Source of the DNA: Betaproteobacteria bacterium | GTDB taxonomy: Bacteria; Pseudomonadota; Gammaproteobacteria; Burkholderiales; SG8-39 | Direction: 5' to 3' | Assembly (NCBI GenBank): GCA_005888925.1 | Contig: VBCP01000048.1 | Coordinates: 1-12,051 of the forward strand | DNA: 12,051 nucleotides | In this document: in pieces, positions 1-6,247 of the stretch | Position numbering within the stretch: the first letter of the stretch is position 1 | How the letters are laid out: the number at the start of each line of letters is the position of its first letter | The notes under the pieces: generated by a model | Databases searched by the model: none | The model's input: the letters and a program-made list of their open reading frames with translations, nothing else | What the model was told of the DNA's origin: nothing | Program-made: the position numbers and the translations under genes

Positions 1-588
1 CACGCCGGCATGGCGCGCGGCGAGCAAGCCTGCCAGCTGGACGATGAGCCGGCGCGCGGCGAAGAGCAACGCCTCGGCATGCGCCACCTCGGCCGGAAGC
101 TCGAGCCGTGCCGCGAAGCGCTCCGGCGGCACGAAGAACTCGCGCGGCTCCGGCAGTGTGCCGAGCGCGCGGTCGAGCGCGTCGATCAGTCCCTGCCCGC
201 AGCGCCGCGCGAGCCCCTCGCGCGGAAGCGCGAGCAGCTCGCCGAGCGTCGCGACGCCGATGCTCGCGAAAAATGCTTCATCGGCGCCGATGACGCCGAT
301 CGGCAGTTGTTCGAGGGGCAGGCCAGAACCCCGAGCCCGCCACAGCGCCGCGCGCGCCGTGGATGCGGCTGCGAGCGAAGCCTGCATCCCGAGCTCGGCC
401 AGCCCGCATTCCAGCGCGGCGCCGAGCGCCTCGCGGCCGCCGAAATAGCGCAGGCTGCCTTCGACTTCGGCGAGCAGCGCGTCGGGCGGCTCGAGCGCGA
501 CCCTAGGCGTGAACTGGCAGGCCCAGGCGGCGAGCGGCTCGAGCATCCCGGCCGGGAGGCCGGGAAAGTGCAGCGCGATCCAAAACAT
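1..588 (-). CDS. imuB: ImuB, inactive Y-family polymerase-like mutasome protein (N-terminal 196 residues, partial)
   Basis: The frame opens with ATG at 588 and stays open to the left edge, giving 196 residues that begin MFWIALHFPGLP, the usual ImuB N-terminus (LWIALHFPxLPL). Residues 36-52 (PDALLAEVEGSLRYFGG) match the ImuB version of the Y-family palm, where the metal-binding acidic pair of true polymerases is not kept. In known systems ImuB is a non-catalytic hub that links ImuA, the beta clamp and the error-prone polymerase DnaE2 in SOS mutagenesis. The reading frame starts inside imuA and overlaps it by 86 bp, which suggests translational coupling; no clear Shine-Dalgarno precedes the ATG. 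The C-terminal two thirds, including any clamp-binding motif, and a possible dnaE2 lie outside the window. Identification is by recognised sequence pattern and by position after imuA. Confidence 0.88.
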   Translation of the reverse strand, partial: MFWIALHFPGLPAGMLEPLAAWACQFTPRVALEPPDALLAEVEGSLRYFGGREALGAALECGLAELGMQASLAAASTARAALWRARGSGLPLEQLPIGVIGADEAFFASIGVATLGELLALPREGLARRCGQGLIDALDRALGTLPEPREFFVPPERFAARLELPAEVAHAEALLFAARRLIVQLAGLLAARHAGV

Positions 589-1207
589 GGAACGGTCTTT
601 TCAAGGGCAGGTAGAGCGGCGCCGTCAAGGGCGCGCCGCGGCGTTTGACGAGGTGCACGGCGAGCTCGAGCCCGGCGGGCTCGAGCGCAAGGCGCAGGCA
701 CGCGGGCGAAGACTCGGCAGCGGCTGCCAGCGGGCGGTAGAGGAACGCGACCGCGCGGCTCGCTTCCGCCGCCACGGCAAGGCGTTGCAGCTCGGCGTAG
801 CGCGGCTTCGGCAGCCAGGCGATGAGCGCATGGCAGCTTCCCGAGCGCAGCGCCTGCTCCGCGGCCCACAGCGCGTCGCGCCGGCTGGGCGGGTCCACGA
901 CCACCAGCGCCGTGAGATCGACGCCAGCGGCAGCCAGGGCAGGCGCATACGGCAGCTGCGGCGGCGCGACCCAGACGGCGCGCTTGCCGGCGCCGGTCAG
1001 CGCGGCAAGCACCGGCAGGATGAGCCCGAGCTCGCCGATCCCAGGCTCGCCCACAAGGAGCTCGGTCAGCCCCTGGCGCGGCCAGCCGCCGCCGGGAAGC
1101 TCGGCATCCAGAGGGGCAAAGCCGGTGGGCAGCGCGGCCATTCCCTTGGCGAGAGCCCCGCCGCGCCAGACCGGGTGCCGCTGCAGAATTTCCTCAAGGG
1201 CGCCCAT
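503..1207 (-). CDS. imuA: ImuA, RecA-like SOS mutagenesis accessory protein
   Basis: A 234-residue protein with ImuA hallmarks: residues 27-43 (LPTGFAPLDAELPGGGW), then LTELLVGEPGIGELGLILP at 48-66, where a RecA P-loop would lie but the Lys-Thr of Walker A is replaced by Glu-Leu, as is usual in ImuA. LVKRRGAPLTAPLYLPL (187-202 region) is the conserved C-terminal segment. ImuA acts with ImuB and DnaE2 in damage-induced translesion synthesis. The ATG at 1207 is preferred because homology starts at residues 1-15 (EEILQRHPVWRG) and the next Met (residue 23) would remove that segment. No Shine-Dalgarno is present because a LexA operator occupies the bases just upstream, so translation may be leaderless. 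The gene starts 37 bp after tagH and overlaps imuB. The Ala/Arg-rich tail (residues 205-234) is read from bases that also code for ImuB. Confidence 0.9.
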   Translation of the reverse strand: MGALEEILQRHPVWRGGALAKGMAALPTGFAPLDAELPGGGWPRQGLTELLVGEPGIGELGLILPVLAALTGAGKRAVWVAPPQLPYAPALAAAGVDLTALVVVDPPSRRDALWAAEQALRSGSCHALIAWLPKPRYAELQRLAVAAEASRAVAFLYRPLAAAAESSPACLRLALEPAGLELAVHLVKRRGAPLTAPLYLPLKRPFHVLDRAALSRPPGRDARAARRLGLPVHA

Positions 1208-1227
1208 ACTGTATTTTCATACAGTAT
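1206..1227 (-). promoter_or_regulatory. LexA operator (SOS box) at the imuA start
   Basis: The minus strand carries CTGTATGAAAATACAG at 1224-1209, with perfect CTG/CAG half-sites 10 bases apart. Flanking AT pairs extend the dyad to 1206-1227; only the central bases depart from symmetry. This fits the LexA consensus of Beta/Gammaproteobacteria (CTGTATATATATACAG). The box ends directly at the imuA ATG (1207), so bound LexA would cover the expected -10 and the start site. It implies that imuA-imuB is induced by DNA damage independently of the T6SS genes upstream. Confidence 0.93.
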
Positions 1228-1241
1228 TCGGGCAGTGACAA
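1207..1241 (-). promoter_or_regulatory. Predicted sigma70-type promoter of imuA, overlapping the SOS box
   Basis: TTGTCA (1241-1236) is followed by a 17-base spacer and GAAAAT (1218-1213), a 4/6 match to TATAAT. Six to seven bases beyond the -10 hexamer lies the A of the imuA ATG (1207), so the predicted transcript has almost no leader. The -35 sits just beside the tagH stop codon (1247-1245). The -10 element is inside the LexA dyad, a normal layout for an SOS-repressed promoter. The elements are seen in the sequence; start-site position and use are inferred. Confidence 0.55.
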
Positions 1242-1244
1242 GGG

Positions 1245-2399
1245 CTAGCGGCCGGTCTTCAGCTTGCGCAGCTGCGACTGGTACGCGACCATGAAATCCC
1301 GGCCGAACACCTTGTTGAAGTCTTCCTGGGCTTCCTGGGTGAGCTTCTGCTGCTGCGCGATGAAGGCTTCCCAGAGCTTCGCCTTCTTGCTGCCCAGGGC
1401 GAAGCCGCCGGCCGACTTCTCGAAGCTCTTCTCCAGCACCTGCGGGTCGAAGCGCCGCAGCGCGCCGAGGATCGCCGCGCGCATCCCGGCCATCAGGGCG
1501 AGCTCGTGCGCGCGCAGGTCCTCGCAGGCGTCGCCGATCGATTGCACCGGGTCGAGGAAGCCGTCGGTGCGGTCGGTCGGATCGAACAGGAACTGCATCG
1601 CCTCGTGCGGATCGGCCATCAGCTTCAGCGGATTGTTGTCGCGCGCCGCGACCATGGTGCGCTCCTCCGCCTCGAATTCCTTGCGCATCTCGCCGCGCGC
1701 GATCAAGAGCATCATCAGCCCTTCGACCGCGGCGCGCAGGATGGTCCCGCAATCGCGCAGCAGCCGCTCCGATTGCGCCGCCGAGATCTCCTTGTGCGGC
1801 ATGCCGGCGCCTTCGAGAAACACGCGCAGGCCATCGTTCATCGATGCCGCGGGCGCGGCGGCGGCAGCCGGCGCCGGGGCGGGACGCGGCGCGGGCGGCG
1901 GCGGCTTGGTCTCGACGGGCGCGGCACGTTTCTCGGGCGCTGAAGCGGGCTTCATCGCGGGGCCGATGTAGGTCGGCTCTTCGGTGCCGCCGACGAAGGT
2001 CGGCTCGTCGAAGATGCCGGGCTCGGGCGCCGGAATGTCGGTCGTGCCGCCTTCGCCTTCCTCCGCCAGCATCTTGATCAGCGATTTCTTCTCGGCCGGC
2101 GGCGGAGCAGCCGGGCGCGCCTTCTCCGGGAACATCACCTGCACCTCGAACTCGCCCATCTCGAAGATATCGCCCGACTGCAGCGTGAGGCGCGTGCCGG
2201 GGCCGTAGCGATGGCCCTTCACCACCACCGGTGTTACCTTCGACACCAGCGACATCCAGTCGGTACCGTGCGGGTCATCGAGCGCAAGCGTGCAGGTGGC
2301 ATCGCGCCCGATGGTGACCGGCAGGGCGTCGAAGTCGCGCGACTGGAATAGCGTCGGCCGGCCGCCGTGCTTGGTGAAGATCTTGACGGTGACGGCCAT
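1245..2399 (-). CDS. tagH: TagH/Fha-type T6SS-associated FHA protein
   Basis: A 384-residue protein in three parts. Residues 1-90 form an FHA-like domain with the strand and turn IGRDATCTLALDD (30-42) and the closing strand SGDIFEMGEFEVQV (75-88). Residues 91-187 are a linker with tandem EPTFVG/EPTYIG motifs (132-146) and a Pro/Ala-rich stretch. Residues 188-384 match the C-terminal domain of T6SS FHA proteins: FLEGAGM, ISAAQSERLLRDCGTILRAAVEGLM, ARGEMRKEFEAEERTMVAARDNNPLKLM, LWEAFIAQQQKLTQEAQEDFNKVFGRDF. In studied systems Fha/TagH reads phospho-Thr made by PpkA and promotes secretion. Oddly, the usual SxxH and NG residues of the phospho-Thr pocket are missing; the segment between GR and the last strands is shortened. 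The start ATG at 2399 follows AGGTGA about 9 bases upstream and lies 15 bp after tagF. The family call is firm, phospho-peptide binding is doubtful. Confidence 0.9.
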   Translation of the reverse strand: MAVTVKIFTKHGGRPTLFQSRDFDALPVTIGRDATCTLALDDPHGTDWMSLVSKVTPVVVKGHRYGPGTRLTLQSGDIFEMGEFEVQVMFPEKARPAAPPPAEKKSLIKMLAEEGEGGTTDIPAPEPGIFDEPTFVGGTEEPTYIGPAMKPASAPEKRAAPVETKPPPPAPRPAPAPAAAAAPAASMNDGLRVFLEGAGMPHKEISAAQSERLLRDCGTILRAAVEGLMMLLIARGEMRKEFEAEERTMVAARDNNPLKLMADPHEAMQFLFDPTDRTDGFLDPVQSIGDACEDLRAHELALMAGMRAAILGALRRFDPQVLEKSFEKSAGGFALGSKKAKLWEAFIAQQQKLTQEAQEDFNKVFGRDFMVAYQSQLRKLKTGR

Positions 2400-2414
2400 G
2401 GCCTCAGTTCACCT

Positions 2415-3179
2415 TTAGGCGGCCGCGCCGCTGCGCACGTCGCGCCGGCCCCAGCCGTGCTCGACCCAGCGGCCATCCATCATGGCGCTGTACTGCTCGG
2501 CCGGCGGCAGCGCCTCGCAAAGCAGCAGGCAGCGCCCGAACATCTCGGACTCCTCGGCGAGCCAGGCGGAAGTCGGCTCGGCGAGGCGCTCGGCGAGCTC
2601 GAGCACCTCGCGCGCGGGCGCCTGGCCGGTGCGCGCGCCAAGCGGCACCCAGAGCATCTGCGGCTTCGCGCCGCGGATCGGCACGGTGTCGTCCCTGCCC
2701 GCGGGATAGCGCAGCCATTCGGTGCGGAAAGGCTGCTGCACGATGGCGCCGTCGATCGCCGCGGAATCCGCGGCCGGCGCGATCGCCGAAAGCGCGATCG
2801 CCTCGATCTGGTCGAACCAGGCCTCGGCGGCGAGCAGCGTGCCGACGACATCGAGGCTCGCCGAAGGCAGTGCGCTCGCCACGGCGAGCGGAAAGTAGCG
2901 GCCGACGGCGTCGACGCTCGGCGCCATGATGCCGGCCCAGGCGTTCTGCGTGAGCATCCCGGGCGAGAGCACGAAGCGCCAGATCGGCATCGAGAGAAAA
3001 GTGTCGCGCCAGCGCCCGCCCAGGCGCTCGCGGCTGCCGGCGATCGCGGCCTGCAGCCAGCGATCCCAGGCTTCGCTGAACGACGACGGCATGCGCCGCG
3101 CGATGAAATCGCCGGTGACGGGAATCTTGCCGTACCAGCCAGCCGAAAATTCCTGCGGCGCCGCGCCGGCCGAGATCAT
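2415..3179 (-). CDS. tagF: TagF, T6SS-associated post-translational repressor
   Basis: A 254-residue protein of the TagF family (usually about 200-320 residues). The N-terminal half carries the family pattern: GWYGKIPVTGDFIARRMP (14-31), FSEAWDRWLQ (34-43), then IWRFVLSPGML, AWAGIMAPSVDAVGRYFPLAVAS (66-102 region). In Pseudomonas and Agrobacterium TagF holds the T6SS inactive until the threonine phosphorylation pathway, or in some cases another route, relieves it. There is no fused PppA phosphatase domain of the kind found in Agrobacterium TagF-PppA. The start codon overlaps the tssM stop (ATGA at 3179-3176), which implies coupled translation with the unusually short TssM. It is followed 15 bp later by tagH. 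The C-terminal half is less conserved and I could not assign motifs there. Confidence 0.9.
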   Translation of the reverse strand: MISAGAAPQEFSAGWYGKIPVTGDFIARRMPSSFSEAWDRWLQAAIAGSRERLGGRWRDTFLSMPIWRFVLSPGMLTQNAWAGIMAPSVDAVGRYFPLAVASALPSASLDVVGTLLAAEAWFDQIEAIALSAIAPAADSAAIDGAIVQQPFRTEWLRYPAGRDDTVPIRGAKPQMLWVPLGARTGQAPAREVLELAERLAEPTSAWLAEESEMFGRCLLLCEALPPAEQYSAMMDGRWVEHGWGRRDVRSGAAA

Positions 3180-4948
3180 GGCCGCTCGGACAGCGCTTCG
3201 CGCAGGTGCACGCCCAGATCGCGCTTGGCGGCCTCGGGCAGCGGCCAGACTTGCAGCGCGGCCTGCTCGATCGCCTGCGGGTCGCGGCGCGCGTCGTCCA
3301 GCGATAGGGCGAGGTGCGCCAAAAGCCCGTCGCGCAGCGCGTTGCGATAGGCGCGATCGGCTTGCGCGCCGAGCTTGTCGCCCTGATAGAAGCCGGCGCG
3401 CAGCAGCCCCGAGTCGCCGCCGCGGGCGGTATCGCGCAGCTCGCGCAGCTTGTTGAGCACGGCGATGAGCTTCGCTTCGTCCCCTGCGCGCAGGCTCGGC
3501 AGCGCCTCGAGCTCGCGCTTCGCCTCCGCGCTCTTCGCTTCCGCGGCGGCGATCAGGCTGCGGTTGCCGAGAAAGCTCGCGGTCCAGACGAGCGCGAAGG
3601 CGATCGCCACTGCGCCGAACGCCGCGTAGGCGGCAAGGCGCGCAAAGCGACGGCCGCGCTCGGCCGCGAGGTTCAGGCCCGCCAGGCCCGATTCGCCGAA
3701 GATCACTTCGTGCAGCAGGCGTTTCAGGAAATAGCTCTTGCCGGCGCCGGCGGCGGGCGGCTGCACCTTGCGCTCGAGGTTGAAGCTGCGCGCCAGCGTG
3801 CCGAGCACGCGGTCGATCGGGCTTCCTTCCTGTGTGCCGCTGGTGAAATACACCCCGCGCACGAAAGGCGCCTCGCCGACCCAGGCGCCGCCGAAGGCGC
3901 CTTCGAGGAACTTGGTGATCAGCGGCCCGGCGACGCGGTACTGCTGCGGAAAACGGTAGATCGTGGCGCGCTTCTGCAGGTCGCGCGTCTCCTGCAGCCG
4001 CTCGGGCAGCAGCGTGTAGAGCCGCCGCTCGAGGTGCGCGAAGTCGTCCTTGAAGCGCTCGCCCAGCCCGCGCGCCTGCTCGGTCGAGTCGAACGTGGCG
4101 CCCCAGACCTGCGCCCGCTGCTTGATGTCGAACTCGGAATAGAACTCGGTGAACCCGGCCAGCAGATCAGTCTTGGTGACCATCAGGTAGATCGGCAGCC
4201 TTACGCCGAGGCGCGCGTAGAGCTCGCGCACGCGGTCGCGCACATGCTTGGCGTAGCGCGCAAGCTCCTCGTCGTTCCAATGCACCAGGTCGCCGATGCT
4301 GAGTGTGATGATGACGCCATTCAGCGGCTGGCGCGGCCGGAAGCGCTTGAGCAGATCGAGGAAGCCGAGCCAGGCCGCCGCGTCCGCCTGGTGGTCGCTC
4401 TCCTGCGTGGTATAGCGGCCCGCGGTGTCGACCAGCACCGCCTGGTCGGTGAACCACCAGTCGCAGTTGCGCGTGCCGCCCACGCCCTGCAGCGCCTGCT
4501 CGCCGGCGCGCGGGTCGCCGAGCGGGAAGCGCAGGCCGGCATTGAGCAGCGCGGTGGTCTTGCCCGAGCCCGGGGCGCCGATGAACATGTACCAGGGCAG
4601 CTGCGAAACCGTGCGCCGCTCGCCCTCCGGCGTGCGAAAGCGCGCCTTGCGCAGCACGCCGAGCGCGTCCTCGAAGCGCTTGCGCAGCGTCTGCAGCTCT
4701 GCCGCGGCGCGCTCCGCGGAATCGGCGTCGAGCGAGCCGCCCACCAGTCCCGAGAGCAGCTGTTCGTTCTCCTTGGCGGCGCGGTGCATGCGCCAGAATT
4801 CCCAAGCCAGAAAAATCGCGCCGACGACGACGATGAGCGCGATGCGCGGCACCGGGCCTTCGAGCGGGCGCAGCATGTCGCCCACGAACCACACGGCGGC
4901 CGCGAACGCCACCCACGCCGCACCGCCGACGATCCAGCGCAGGTTCAT
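3176..4948 (-). CDS. tssM: TssM (IcmF family), short form lacking the periplasmic domain
   Basis: A 590-residue inner-membrane protein. Two N-terminal membrane segments (about 4-23 and 35-53) are followed by a cytoplasmic GTPase-like domain with P-loop GAPGSGKT (124-131), DTAG (174-177), NGVIITLSIGDL (210-221) and TKTD (258-261). A third membrane segment follows at about 438-460, then only about 130 residues that include the family motif LLRAGFYQGDKLGAQADRAY. Full-length TssM has about 1,100-1,300 residues, most of it a periplasmic domain that binds the TssJ lipoprotein; that part is absent here. The bases after the stop encode TagF, so no TssM remnant remains downstream and the short form is not explained by one frameshift or nonsense change. 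The ATG overlaps the tssL stop (ATGA) with GGAG six bases upstream. With TssL it should form the inner-membrane part of a T6SS-type complex; whether it supports secretion is open. Confidence 0.9.
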   Translation of the reverse strand: MNLRWIVGGAAWVAFAAAVWFVGDMLRPLEGPVPRIALIVVVGAIFLAWEFWRMHRAAKENEQLLSGLVGGSLDADSAERAAAELQTLRKRFEDALGVLRKARFRTPEGERRTVSQLPWYMFIGAPGSGKTTALLNAGLRFPLGDPRAGEQALQGVGGTRNCDWWFTDQAVLVDTAGRYTTQESDHQADAAAWLGFLDLLKRFRPRQPLNGVIITLSIGDLVHWNDEELARYAKHVRDRVRELYARLGVRLPIYLMVTKTDLLAGFTEFYSEFDIKQRAQVWGATFDSTEQARGLGERFKDDFAHLERRLYTLLPERLQETRDLQKRATIYRFPQQYRVAGPLITKFLEGAFGGAWVGEAPFVRGVYFTSGTQEGSPIDRVLGTLARSFNLERKVQPPAAGAGKSYFLKRLLHEVIFGESGLAGLNLAAERGRRFARLAAYAAFGAVAIAFALVWTASFLGNRSLIAAAEAKSAEAKRELEALPSLRAGDEAKLIAVLNKLRELRDTARGGDSGLLRAGFYQGDKLGAQADRAYRNALRDGLLAHLALSLDDARRDPQAIEQAALQVWPLPEAAKRDLGVHLREALSERP

Positions 4949-6219
4949 GAGCCGCTCCGCAGGATGATCGCCACGCGCCGGTTCTTCGCGCGGTTGGCCG
5001 CGCTGTCGTTCGGCGCGAGCGGCTCGGAATCGGCGAGTCCCTCGGCCCGCAGCCGCGCCGGATCCTTCATGTCGGCGGCCATCAGTCCGACCACCGAACG
5101 CGCGCGCTCGGTGGACAGCTCCCAGTTCGACGGGAAGCGCGCGGTGCGGATCGGCTGGTCGTCGGTGTGGCCGGTGACCAGCACCGCCCCCGGGACCTTG
5201 TCCAGCGCCTCGGCGACGCGCTGGATCACCGGCTGCACCTTTGCATCCGGCCGCGTGCTGCCGGGAGCGAAGAGCTGGTCGCCCTTCAGCAGGATGAGCG
5301 TGCCTTCGGGAACCTGCGAGACCTCGACGTCCGAGCCGCCGAGGGATTTCGCGAGCTGCTCGGCTGCGGGAACCACGCCGGGCTTGGCTACGGGCTTGGG
5401 CGCGGCCGCGGCGAGCGCCGGCGGCGGCAGCTTGAGGCGCGCGAGCTCGCGCGCCACGGGGTCGGAGCGCGCGCCGAGCAGTACGCTGTAGCCGAAGTAC
5501 AGGCCCGCCAGCAGCAGGGCGCAGGCCGAGGCCGCGCCCCAGACCGCCAGCGCACCGGGCACGCGCCGGGCGCGCACCTGGGCGCCGCGCCAGCGCGCAG
5601 AGAGCTCGGTCGACTTCTTGCCCTGGCGCTGCTCGATGAATTCATAAAGACGCGTGCGGGCTTGCGTGAGCGCCTGGCGCCCGCCTTCACCGCTGCGGTA
5701 GCGGCCCTCGAAGCCAAGCGCGAGGCAGACGTAGAAAAATTCCAGCAGCTCGACGTGCCGCTGCGGCTCGGCGAGCATCTCGTCGAGCAGGGTGAAGAAC
5801 TTCTCGCCGCCGTTGTCCTCGCCTTGAATCTCGGCAAGCAGACTCGCCCACTCGCGGCCCCAGGGCGTTGCGGCGGCGGAGTCGTCGAGCAGTGCGCAGA
5901 GCGCGAAGCGCGCCGTCTGCATCTGGTCATCGGGAATGCCGGCAGCGAGTGCGCTGCGCTCGAAGCCGTCGATCTGCTCGCGCAGACGCGCGCGCAGGCC
6001 CGCCGGATCGGGATGGCGCAGCGCATGCCGGATCTGCGGCACGGCGGCGAGGATCGGGTTGGCGGCTTCGACCAGCGGGTTCAAGCCGCCGAGCGCAGCG
6101 AGGTCCGCCGCCGCGGCATGGCGCTCTATCGACGGCGCGAAGGCGCTGCGTTTTCGGCCCGGGGTCGGAAGAACTACGGTTGCATCGGCGTCGTCGGCCT
6201 GCTGAGCGCGCTCGCTCAT
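4945..6219 (-). CDS. tssL: TssL (DotU/IcmH) with C-terminal OmpA peptidoglycan-binding domain
   Basis: A 424-residue T6SS inner-membrane protein. Residues about 46-220 form the cytoplasmic DotU domain (NPLVEAANPILAAVPQIR, FALCALLDD, FFTLLDEML, ELLEFFYVCLALGFEGRYR). One membrane segment lies at about 223-247, and an OmpA/MotB-like domain fills 305-422 with TGHTDDQPI (349-357) and NRAKNRRVAI (409-418). It would bind TssM in the membrane and peptidoglycan in the periplasm. The N-terminal tail DDADATVVLP puts a Thr at position 14, inside the acidic Thr motif that is phosphorylated in Agrobacterium TssL. The ATG at 6219 is chosen because an upstream in-frame start (6336) would lie inside the kinase gene and add 39 Arg-rich residues unlike the family, and because a G-rich Shine-Dalgarno (G7 then AAG) sits just upstream. 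It starts 28 bp after the kinase stop and overlaps tssM by ATGA. Confidence 0.93.
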   Translation of the reverse strand: MSERAQQADDADATVVLPTPGRKRSAFAPSIERHAAAADLAALGGLNPLVEAANPILAAVPQIRHALRHPDPAGLRARLREQIDGFERSALAAGIPDDQMQTARFALCALLDDSAAATPWGREWASLLAEIQGEDNGGEKFFTLLDEMLAEPQRHVELLEFFYVCLALGFEGRYRSGEGGRQALTQARTRLYEFIEQRQGKKSTELSARWRGAQVRARRVPGALAVWGAASACALLLAGLYFGYSVLLGARSDPVARELARLKLPPPALAAAAPKPVAKPGVVPAAEQLAKSLGGSDVEVSQVPEGTLILLKGDQLFAPGSTRPDAKVQPVIQRVAEALDKVPGAVLVTGHTDDQPIRTARFPSNWELSTERARSVVGLMAADMKDPARLRAEGLADSEPLAPNDSAANRAKNRRVAIILRSGS

Positions 6220-6247
6220 TGCTTCCCCCCCAAAGTTCGCCGCATTG
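6220..6247 (-). promoter_or_regulatory. kinase-tssL junction with poly-G Shine-Dalgarno
   Basis: The 28 bases between the kinase stop and the tssL ATG contain a run of seven G (6231-6225) followed by AAGCA and the ATG. The run is the only Shine-Dalgarno-like element, so it probably sets initiation and fixes the start at 6219. There is no promoter or terminator, which supports co-transcription with the kinase gene. Change in the length of the run would alter the Shine-Dalgarno spacing. Confidence 0.55.

Noticed and set aside
10..1294. Plus-strand frames over imuA and imuB (10-648 and 509-1294)
   Set aside because: They are antisense to well-recognised ImuA and ImuB and consist of Arg/Ala/Glu-rich low-complexity sequence without motifs.
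3170..3185. tssM shortening caused by a sequencing frameshift
   Set aside because: All bases after the stop are used by tagF, which starts with a family-typical N-terminus; no TssM C-terminal sequence is found in another frame.
3314..5491. 725-residue open frame on the plus strand opposite tssM and tssL
   Set aside because: A long antisense frame is expected in GC-rich coding DNA. It shows no domain and crosses two recognised minus-strand genes.
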